DNA of 64,000 nucleotides from Halobacillus litoralis (GTDB lineage: Bacteria > Bacillota > Bacilli > Bacillales > Halobacillaceae): contig NZ_JAIVKN010000003.1 of NCBI RefSeq assembly GCF_020524025.1, positions 62,001-126,000 of the forward strand, written 5' to 3'. This document shows, piece after piece, positions 54,309 to 61,552 of this stretch; positions within the stretch are counted from its first letter, which is position 1; each line of letters starts with the position of its first letter. The notes under the pieces were generated by a model. That model saw nothing but the letters and a program-made list of their open reading frames with translations. It searched no databases and was not told the origin of the DNA. Position numbers and translations under genes: made by a program.

Positions 54309-55556
54309 TCATTTTTTGAAGTCATCTAAAAAATCTTTTTGAAAGCTTGTGGATACTTGAGCATCAGAGGGATTATTTAAGTCACGAAACACATTTTTCC
54401 CATATTTTTCAGTAAGATCATCAATGGTTTTATAAAGCTTTTCTTTGCTGGCATACTGCTCATAATTAAATAAGTCAAGCTGCTGAGTGACTTCTGACTT
54501 TTCTGCCAGGTCACTCGCTGTCACTCCCAACAAACGGACAGGCTGCTGATTCCAATGATCATCGAATAATTGCATACTCGTATGAAAAAGCTCATCTGAG
54601 GTATGAATAAATTCACGCAGCTGCCGGCTTCGTGTAATTGTTTTTCTATCATGGTAGCGGATCATCAATTGTACATTTCTAGCCAGCACTTTTTTGTTCT
54701 TCATACGTGCTTCCACTTTATTCGACAGGCGGCGAATGACCGTCTGTATCTCGTCGTCATCGGTTGTATCATCAGGAAGAGTGGTGGACGTACCAATACT
54801 CTTAAATTCATGAACAGCATCCGGATCAACAGGGCGGTCGTCTATCCCGTTTGCGCGATTCCGCAGTCGTTCTCCATTAATCCCAAGAACACTTTTCAGA
54901 TCAAGTACAGGATGTACCGCTAAATCACCAATCCTTTCAATATTTAACTTACGGAGCTTCTCAGCAGTTTTAGCACCGACTCCATACATTTCTTCAATCG
55001 GTAACGGCCAAAGCTTAGTTTCCAGGTCCCTTTTCCTCACAATTGTAATACCTAAGGGTTTTTTCATATCAGAACCCATTTTTGCCAGAAACTTATTAGG
55101 GGCAATACCAATGCTGCATGGCAGGTCTAGTTCTTCTAAAATCCTTGTCTGGATTCGTTCAGCAATTTCAGGAGGGGACCCTTGTTCTGCACAATCAGTG
55201 ATATCCATATAACCTTCATCAATGGATACAGGCTGCACAAGAGGGGTAACATCAGCCAGTATTTTGAATATTTCTTTTGAAGCCGTACGATAACGTTCAA
55301 ATGTGGGGCCCATAACAATAAGATCTGGACAGAGTCGTCTTGCTTCACCAAGGGGCATTGTCGTTTTCACTCCATATTTCCGGGCTTCGTAGCTGCTAGT
55401 CACAATAATTCCCCGTCTTTCTTCCGGATTACCAGCGATGGCAAGAGGCTTTCCTTTAAGACTGGGGTCAAAAGCCATTTCCACAGAAGCATAAAAACTG
55501 TTCATATCGACGTGAAAAATGACGCGTCCTTTTTTGGGATACCATTTTGAAGCCAT
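54309..55556 (-). CDS. dinB: DNA polymerase IV (Y-family PolY1, YqjH)
   Basis: 415 residues from the ATG at 55556 behind GGAGGAAGG; an extended frame to 55637 passes through the promoter and is rejected. The palm has V-I-F-H-V-D-M-N-S-F-Y-A-S near 10-22 and S-I-D-E-G-Y-M-D near 112-119 with the catalytic acids. The helix-hairpin-helix has Y-G-V-G-A-K-T-A-E-K-L near 186-196, and the C-terminal Q-Q-L-D-L-F-N-Y is a canonical beta-clamp-binding peptide. It performs translesion synthesis. A LexA box just downstream of an extended -10 predicts SOS repression. Confidence 0.93.
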   Translation of the reverse strand: MASKWYPKKGRVIFHVDMNSFYASVEMAFDPSLKGKPLAIAGNPEERRGIIVTSSYEARKYGVKTTMPLGEARRLCPDLIVMGPTFERYRTASKEIFKILADVTPLVQPVSIDEGYMDITDCAEQGSPPEIAERIQTRILEELDLPCSIGIAPNKFLAKMGSDMKKPLGITIVRKRDLETKLWPLPIEEMYGVGAKTAEKLRKLNIERIGDLAVHPVLDLKSVLGINGERLRNRANGIDDRPVDPDAVHEFKSIGTSTTLPDDTTDDDEIQTVIRRLSNKVEARMKNKKVLARNVQLMIRYHDRKTITRSRQLREFIHTSDELFHTSMQLFDDHWNQQPVRLLGVTASDLAEKSEVTQQLDLFNYEQYASKEKLYKTIDDLTEKYGKNVFRDLNNPSDAQVSTSFQKDFLDDFKK

Positions 55557-55572
55557 ACGACCTTCCTCCATT

Positions 55573-55595
55573 AGAACATTTGTTCTAAAATTATA
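55573..55595 (-). promoter_or_regulatory. LexA box and -10 element of dinB
   Basis: AGAACATTTGTTCT (read from the plus strand, 55573-55586) has a perfect GAAC-N4-GTTC operator. On the minus strand an extended -10, TGTTATAAT (TATAAT at 55595-55590), lies three bases upstream of it, so LexA would cover the start point. The box ends 17 bases before the start codon. Confidence 0.82.
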
Positions 55596-55600
55596 ACATA

Positions 55601-55633
55601 AAAAGGTGCTTCCTAAATACAGGAAGCACCTTT
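55601..55633 (-). terminator. Terminator of yqjE
   Basis: AGGTGCTTCCT and AGGAAGCACCT pair around a seven-base AT loop; the minus-strand transcript ends in T5. It directly precedes the dinB promoter. Confidence 0.85.
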
Positions 55634-55636
55634 CCA

Positions 55637-56761
55637 TTATTGAGCCACTTCCTCAATAATGGCTGTTACATATTCTGCAATTTTCTCAAGTTCACCTACC
55701 GGCATACGCTCGTTAGTGGTGTGAATCTCTTCATAACCAACACTTAAATTGACTGTCGGAACACCGTGACCTGCAATAACATTGGCATCACTGCCTCCGC
55801 CGCTTGTTAACAGTTCACTTTCGCGGCCAATTCTTTTTGCTGCAGCTCGAGCCACTTCCACTACTTCGTCTCCAGCTTCTTGTTTATAACCCGGGTACAT
55901 GATTTGTACATCAAGATCAACGTCTCCACCCATTTCTTCTGCTGTTTCCTGGAAGGCTTTCTTCATCTTTTCAACCTGAGCCTCCATTTTAGCCGGATCC
56001 AGCGAGCGGGCTTCTGCTAAGATCTCCACATGATCACAGACAATATTCGTTTTCTGTCCACCCTCAAAACGACCGATATTAGCTGTTGTTTCTTCATCAA
56101 TACGACCGAGCGGCATTTTAGCAATAGCACGTGAAGCGAGTGTTATGGCTGACACACCTTTTTCAGGAGCTACACCTGCGTGAGCTGTCTTCCCTTTTAC
56201 GACCGCATTAATTTTCGCCTGGGTAGGAGCAGCAACAATAATATTGCCCACTTGTCCATCACTATCAATGGCATAGCCATACTTTGCTTTCATCATAGAA
56301 CTGTCGAGCGCTTTAGCACCAACAAGGCCGCTTTCTTCCCCAACAGTAATAACAAACTGAATATCGCCATGCTCCACATGCTGTTCTTTTAAAGAACGAA
56401 TCGCTTCAAGAATGGCTGCTACTCCTGCTTTATCATCAGCACCCAGAATTGTCGTACCGTCCGTCACGACATACCCATCCTCTATAGATGGCTTTATGCC
56501 ATTACCAGGAACAACAGTGTCCATGTGAGATGTGAAATAAATCGTATCTACACCCTCTTTGGATCCTTTCAGGTTACAGATTAAATTGTTCGCTCCATGC
56601 CCTGTTACCTCTGCTGCATTATCTTCAAGAACCTCAAGACCTAAGCCTTCAAATTTCATTTTTAATACTTTTGCAATTTCCGCTTCCTGTGTTGTTTCAG
56701 AATCAATTTGTACTAATTCTAAAAACTCTTCAAGGACACGTTCTTTATTGATCGCTGCCAT
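55637..56761 (-). CDS. yqjE: M20-type peptidase T-like aminopeptidase, YqjE
   Basis: 374 residues from the ATG at 56761 (AAGGAGG upstream). Metal and catalytic motifs: T-S-H-M-D-T-V near 76-82 (H78, D80), L-G-A-D-D-K-A-G near 105-112, V-G-E-E-S-G near 140-145 (catalytic Glu) and the dimerisation domain with K-G-K-T-A-H-A-G near 190. Length and motifs match B. subtilis YqjE, a PepT-like tripeptidase-type enzyme. Its stop is followed by a terminator; it lies 68 bases downstream of yqjD. Confidence 0.9.
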   Translation of the reverse strand: MAAINKERVLEEFLELVQIDSETTQEAEIAKVLKMKFEGLGLEVLEDNAAEVTGHGANNLICNLKGSKEGVDTIYFTSHMDTVVPGNGIKPSIEDGYVVTDGTTILGADDKAGVAAILEAIRSLKEQHVEHGDIQFVITVGEESGLVGAKALDSSMMKAKYGYAIDSDGQVGNIIVAAPTQAKINAVVKGKTAHAGVAPEKGVSAITLASRAIAKMPLGRIDEETTANIGRFEGGQKTNIVCDHVEILAEARSLDPAKMEAQVEKMKKAFQETAEEMGGDVDLDVQIMYPGYKQEAGDEVVEVARAAAKRIGRESELLTSGGGSDANVIAGHGVPTVNLSVGYEEIHTTNERMPVGELEKIAEYVTAIIEEVAQ

Positions 56762-56829
56762 GATGTTTTCCTCCTTCGTATGTAACACATTCCTCTTAGT
56801 ACGTTAGCGGAACAGAAGATGTGTGTCAA

Positions 56830-58383
56830 TTAGAGAGGAATGTTCCCATGTTTTTTGTAAGGACGGTCCTCTTGTTTATTCTTTAACATGTCGAGAGATT
56901 TAATCAATACGGACCTTGTTTCACGAGGGTCAATGACATCATCAATCATCCCCAGACCTGCAGCTACATACGGATTAGCAAACCTTTCCCGATACTCATT
57001 AATCTTATTTTGTCGCGTCTCTTCCGGATTTTCACTTTCTTTAATCTCCTTAGCAAAAATGATATTCGCCGCTCCTTCTGGTCCCATAACAGCAATTTCT
57101 GCATTCGGCCATGCATAAACGAGATCAGCGCCTATCGATTTACTGTTCAGGGCAACATAAGCACCGCCATAAGCTTTTCTGGTGATTACTGTAAGTTTAG
57201 GTACAGTGGCTTCTGAGTAGGCATATAAAATTTTGGCACCGTGTCTAATAATTCCACCATGCTCTTGTTTAATTCCCGGGAAGAAGCCTGTAACATCTTC
57301 AAAGGTTACTAATGGAATGTTGAAAGAATCACATGTACGGATGAAACGTGCAGCTTTATCACTAGAGTCAATATCCAGACCGCCTGCCATATACTTGGGC
57401 TGATTGCAGACGAGCCCTACTGTCCGGCCTGCTAAGCGAGCAAATCCGACAACAATGTTCTTAGCAAAATCCTTGTGAATTTCGAAAAAAGAACCTTCAT
57501 CAACTACCTCATCAATTATCACCCTGACATCATATGGACGAACAGGATCAAAAGGAATCTTATCGGTAATATCAGGCCTGAAGTGATCGGAGTCCTCCAC
57601 CACAGCGAGCGGCGTCTTCTCTTTATTATTTTGAGGAAGGTAACTGATCAGGTCTCTCACGGCATCTAAAGCAGATGCTTCATCTTCTGTTTTTAAATGA
57701 GCATTTCCACTTAAACGGTTGTGGACACCTGCACCCCCGAGGTCCTCAGCGCTGATCTGTTCCCCGGTAACGGTCTCAATTACTTTTGGACCCGTAATAA
57801 ACATTTGTGAGGTTTTTTCAACCATAACAACAAAGTCAGTAATAGCAGGAGAATAGACAGCTCCGCCGGCACAAGGACCCATAATGACTGAAATCTGTGG
57901 AATCACGCCGGAATAAATGGAATTACGATAAAAAACCTGGCCGTAACCATCAAGAGAAGAGACGCCCTCCTGAATCCGTGCTCCCCCAGAATCATTTAAA
58001 CCAATGAATGGAGTCCCGTTTTTAACAGCAAGATCCATCACTGCTGCTATTTTTTTTGCATGCATTTCTCCTAAAGCTCCACCGTAAACGGTGAAATCCT
58101 GAGCGAACAAATAGATGTCCCTGCCATCAATTTTACCGAAACCCGTGACCACACCTTCTCCCGGGGCCGTTTTCCCATCCATTCCGTACGCATCATGACG
58201 GTGTTCAATAAATGGATTTAATTCTATAAACGTATCATCATCCAGCAGATATTGGATTCTTTCCCTGGCTGTCCACTTGCCTTTTTCATGCTGTTTATCA
58301 ATCCGTTCATCTCCACCACCCAGCTCAATTTGGCGGCGTTTATCATAAAGTTCATTGATCTTATCAAAAATATCCACTCTCAA
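56830..58383 (-). CDS. yqjD: Acyl-CoA (propionyl-CoA) carboxylase carboxyltransferase subunit, YqjD
   Basis: 517 residues. The start is a TTG adjoining the stop of the previous gene, with AGAGGA upstream (a GTG two codons on is an alternative). The carboxyltransferase fold has N- and C-terminal crotonase-like halves: G-L-N-D-S-G-G-A-R-I-Q-E-G near 123-135 with M-G-P-C-A-G-G-A-V-Y near 163-172, and R-H-G-A-K-I-L-Y-A-Y with the K-A-Y-G-G-A-Y-V-A block near 397-405. It transfers CO2 from biotin to propionyl-CoA, giving methylmalonyl-CoA, or runs in reverse. No biotin carboxylase/carrier gene adjoins it. It is third in the mutase operon. Confidence 0.9.
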   Translation of the reverse strand: MRVDIFDKINELYDKRRQIELGGGDERIDKQHEKGKWTARERIQYLLDDDTFIELNPFIEHRHDAYGMDGKTAPGEGVVTGFGKIDGRDIYLFAQDFTVYGGALGEMHAKKIAAVMDLAVKNGTPFIGLNDSGGARIQEGVSSLDGYGQVFYRNSIYSGVIPQISVIMGPCAGGAVYSPAITDFVVMVEKTSQMFITGPKVIETVTGEQISAEDLGGAGVHNRLSGNAHLKTEDEASALDAVRDLISYLPQNNKEKTPLAVVEDSDHFRPDITDKIPFDPVRPYDVRVIIDEVVDEGSFFEIHKDFAKNIVVGFARLAGRTVGLVCNQPKYMAGGLDIDSSDKAARFIRTCDSFNIPLVTFEDVTGFFPGIKQEHGGIIRHGAKILYAYSEATVPKLTVITRKAYGGAYVALNSKSIGADLVYAWPNAEIAVMGPEGAANIIFAKEIKESENPEETRQNKINEYRERFANPYVAAGLGMIDDVIDPRETRSVLIKSLDMLKNKQEDRPYKKHGNIPL

Positions 58384-59196
58384 TCAATCCTCTTTTCCAT
58401 GCTCACATAGTTCAAAAAGCACACCGTTTGAAGCTTTCGGGTGTATAAAAGCAATCTGACTATTATGAGCCCCTGGTTTTGGTTCTTCATTTATGAGTCG
58501 TATCCCTTGTTCCTTATACTGCTTGAGACGCTTTTCAATTCCTTCAACTTCTAAAGCAATATGATGAATTCCCTCGCCCTTTTTCGTTAAAAAAGTTTGA
58601 ATGGATGATTCATCACTCAGCGGTTCTAACAGCTCGAACATGGTCTCTCCAATCCTTAGGAAGGCCACACGAACCTGTTCCGATTGAACTTCTTCAACAG
58701 CTGCTAATTCAAGCCCCAGCGTATGCTGATAAAATGGCAGGACAGCATCGATACTTTCAACAGCTATCCCGATATGAGCGATTTTATTAGGGGATTCAAT
58801 TGTTTCTTGATCAATCAGCTGCTTAATATAAATGGCGATTGCATCTGTTGGTGATCCGCTAGTAAAAATTTTTTGAACGCCTTTTTCTTCTAAGTATGGG
58901 ATATCCTCAGCAGGTATCACTCCCCCGCCAATTACCGGTATATCAGACGCCCCTTGATCTGCGAGCGCTTCCACAACTTTTGGAAAAAGGGACTTATGCG
59001 CGCCTGACAATGAAGATAATCCGACGACATCCACATCCTCCTGAATGGCTGCACGGGCGATTTGAACAGCAGATTGTCTAAGACCCGTATAGATGACCTC
59101 CATCCCGTGGTCTCTAAGCGCTTGCGCGATAATAAGTGCTCCCCGATCATGTCCATCAAGTCCTGGTTTAGCAATAAGTACACGTATTGGTTTCAT
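58384..59196 (-). CDS. Fusion of methylmalonyl-CoA mutase cobalamin-binding subunit and methylmalonyl-CoA epimerase
   Basis: 270 residues from the ATG at 59196; an ATG three codons earlier abuts the ribosome site. Residues 1 to about 128 are a B12-binding domain with the D14-G-H16-D-R-G19 motif, whose His ligates cobalt, and the G-L-S-S-L-S-G-A-H and G-G-G-V-I-P loops. Residues about 137-267 are a vicinal-oxygen-chelate epimerase (H-I-G-I-A-V near 141, I-H-H-I-A-L-E-V near 210, and F-E-L-C-E near 261 with metal ligands). B. subtilis YqjC corresponds only to the second half. The frame is continuous with no stop or shift. It lies between the mutase large subunit and yqjD. Confidence 0.9.
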   Translation of the reverse strand: MKPIRVLIAKPGLDGHDRGALIIAQALRDHGMEVIYTGLRQSAVQIARAAIQEDVDVVGLSSLSGAHKSLFPKVVEALADQGASDIPVIGGGVIPAEDIPYLEEKGVQKIFTSGSPTDAIAIYIKQLIDQETIESPNKIAHIGIAVESIDAVLPFYQHTLGLELAAVEEVQSEQVRVAFLRIGETMFELLEPLSDESSIQTFLTKKGEGIHHIALEVEGIEKRLKQYKEQGIRLINEEPKPGAHNSQIAFIHPKASNGVLFELCEHGKED

Positions 59197-59211
59197 TCGT
59201 CTCATCCCTTC

Positions 59212-60867
59212 TTACATTCCCGTATATTCGCCAAATTCCTCTCTCAAAACATTGGCAATTTCTCCAACAGTCGCATACACTTTGACCGCTTCTACGATGT
59301 GAGGCATTACATTATCTGTACCTTTAGCTGCTGTTCTAAGATTATCCAGACATTGTTCAACAGCTGCTTGATCACGTTCGTCTCTTACTCGCTGCGTCTT
59401 TTGGATTTGGGACTGTTCAAGTGCTTCATCCACCCTTAGCAGGTCGGCATGAATTTCTTCATCCAATTGGAACTCATTCATTCCGACAACAATATCCTCC
59501 CTGGATTCTATTCTCTTTTGAGCATCATACGCCGATTTATGAATTTCCCTCTGCATATAACCTTCCTCAACCGCCTGGACCGCACCGCCAAACTCTTTGA
59601 TGCGGTCTAAATAAGCCTGGGCTTCCTGTTCAATTTGATCGGTGAGAGATTCCACATAATACGAACCAGCGAGCGGGTCGATAGTGTCCGCTACCCCACT
59701 TTCATTCGCTATAATCTGCTGGGTTCGAAGAGCAATTCTAGCCGACTCTTCTGTAGGGAGGGCCAGGGCTTCATCACGCGAATTGGTATGCAGGCTTTGA
59801 GTTCCGCCCATTACAGCAGCAAGTGCCTGGAGTGTAACACGAACGATGTTGTTATCCGGCTGCTGCGCGGTTAACGTACTGCCTCCGGTCTGCGTATGGA
59901 AACGGAGCTTCCAGCTTTTGGGGTTTTCAGCACCATAATGCTCTTTCATAATTTTTGCCCACATCCGACGGGCGGCTCTGAATTTGGCTGCTTCTTCAAA
60001 AAATTGGTTATGAGCATTAAAGAAGAATGCAAGTCTGGGAGCGAACTGATCTACCTTCAATCCAGCTTCGATGGCAGCGTCAACATAGGCCATTCCATTA
60101 GCGATAGTGAAAGCCACCTCCTGAACAGCTGTAGAACCTGCTTCGCGGATATGGTAGCCGGAGATACTAATCGTATTGAATTTAGGTAAATTCTCCTGGC
60201 AATAACCAAATATATCTGTAATTAAGCGCATGGATGGTTTAGGCGGATAAATATAAGTACCACGAGCAATGTATTCCTTTAGAATATCATTTTGAATGGT
60301 ACCGGTAAGTTTCTGCGGAGAGACGCCCTGCTTCTCTCCTACAGCAATATACATCGCCAGTAGGATACTTGCCGGAGCGTTTATCGTCATCGAAGTACTT
60401 ACTTGATCTAAGGGAATTTCATTAAATAACTGCTCCATATCTTTTAAGGAATCAATAGCGACACCAACTTTACCGACTTCCCCGTCTGCCATCGGATCAT
60501 CAGAGTCGTATCCGATTTGAGTAGGAAGATCAAAAGCAACGGACAATCCCGTCTGCCCTTGTTTCAGCAGATAACGAAAACGCTCATTCGTTTCTTCTGC
60601 TGAACCAAATCCAGCGTACTGCCTCATTGTCCAGTATCTGCTTCGATACATTGTCGGCTGAATGCCCCTGGTATATGGATACTGGCCGGGGAAACCAATG
60701 TTTGCTATGTAGTTCTGACTGATCTGCTCAGGGGAATAAAGACGATCAATCGGAATTTCTGAACTTGTGTGGAATGATTCTTTACGCTCAGGAAATCGCT
60801 GAGTTGTTTTTTCAACATCTTTTTCCCACTGAAGCTTTAAATGGTGATCACTCGATGAATGGGTCAT
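59212..60867 (-). CDS. Methylmalonyl-CoA mutase large (catalytic) subunit
   Basis: 551 residues from the ATG at 60867 (AAGGAGG upstream). It is the TIM-barrel half only; the cobalamin domain is encoded by the next gene, as in archaeal-type two-subunit mutases. [23 protein letters not shown] near 71-93 includes the T-M-Y tyrosine, and [14 protein letters not shown] the arginine. Together these distinguish methylmalonyl-CoA from isobutyryl-CoA mutases (Phe and Gln there). G-Y-H-I-R-E-A-G near 228 holds the radical-stabilising Tyr/His. It interconverts methylmalonyl-CoA and succinyl-CoA. No MeaB-type chaperone is nearby. Confidence 0.93.
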   Translation of the reverse strand: MTHSSSDHHLKLQWEKDVEKTTQRFPERKESFHTSSEIPIDRLYSPEQISQNYIANIGFPGQYPYTRGIQPTMYRSRYWTMRQYAGFGSAEETNERFRYLLKQGQTGLSVAFDLPTQIGYDSDDPMADGEVGKVGVAIDSLKDMEQLFNEIPLDQVSTSMTINAPASILLAMYIAVGEKQGVSPQKLTGTIQNDILKEYIARGTYIYPPKPSMRLITDIFGYCQENLPKFNTISISGYHIREAGSTAVQEVAFTIANGMAYVDAAIEAGLKVDQFAPRLAFFFNAHNQFFEEAAKFRAARRMWAKIMKEHYGAENPKSWKLRFHTQTGGSTLTAQQPDNNIVRVTLQALAAVMGGTQSLHTNSRDEALALPTEESARIALRTQQIIANESGVADTIDPLAGSYYVESLTDQIEQEAQAYLDRIKEFGGAVQAVEEGYMQREIHKSAYDAQKRIESREDIVVGMNEFQLDEEIHADLLRVDEALEQSQIQKTQRVRDERDQAAVEQCLDNLRTAAKGTDNVMPHIVEAVKVYATVGEIANVLREEFGEYTGM

Positions 60868-61044
60868 TAGAAATGCCTCCTTAATCAATCTGTTCTACCT
60901 TCTAGCATACCAGAAATAAAACGCTTACCTATCTAAAAATTAAGATTGTTCATAATAATAGTATAAAATAATAGACACCCTTGTCCAAATTCTCTTTTTT
61001 CGGTAAAATGTTTGTAGGAATGACTGAGAAGGAGGTTACTAACC

Positions 61045-61167
61045 TTGACTGAAACAAAAAAGAAAAAACGCTCCAAACGCGAACGCCGCATGAAAGTCAT
61101 TATCTATATCATGATTCTTTCTATGGTTCTTTCCACCGTATTGGCTGGCGCAAGCTTTTTCCTATAA
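61045..61167 (+). CDS. prli42: Prli42-like stressosome-associated miniprotein
   Basis: 40 residues from a TTG eight bases after GAAGGAGGT. A very basic N-terminus (K-K-K-K-R-S-K-R-E-R-R) precedes one membrane helix V-I-I-Y-I-M-I-L-S-M-V-L-S-T-V-L-A-G and a short F-F-L end. The helix matches the pattern of Listeria Prli42 (Y-I-M-L-I-S-M-x-L-S-T-V-x-A-G), a miniprotein that anchors the stressosome to the membrane. The basic tail is longer than usual. A terminator follows at 61253. It is divergent from the mutase operon. Confidence 0.82.
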   Translation: MTETKKKKRSKRERRMKVIIYIMILSMVLSTVLAGASFFL

Positions 61168-61252
61168 ATAATCCTAAAAGAATGACACTATATCAGGAAT
61201 GAAAGATGGACAAAAGCTGTGATACAATTAACTCCATTAATAAAAGACGAGT

Positions 61253-61289
61253 AAGATGACCATGGTACTCAACCGTGGTCATCTTTTTT
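61253..61289. terminator. Terminator after the miniprotein gene
   Basis: AAGATGACCATGG pairs with CCGTGGTCATCTT (one mismatched pair) around seven bases and continues into T6. The remaining sequence to 61552 is AT-rich leader for the surface-protein gene, in which I see no clear consensus promoter. Confidence 0.85.
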
Positions 61290-61552
61290 GCCGCATTCTA
61301 TTCCCTTCTAAAAAAAGTCTTTCTATTTCCTCATTAAGTTTCTAAAAAATCTATAAATCCAAGCTTCCACAAGTTCTAATAAAATCCCATCTTTTCTATA
61401 GAATGAAACCAAGAAAATATGGAGTTTTTTGTATTTTCTTATATTCTTTTGTATTTTTATGTAATTTCCCTCTCTCAATTGTACTTTTATGGTAAAATCA
61501 TAGTCTGTAAGATTCATATCTTGCCACAAAAATACACTTTAGGAGGGATTTG

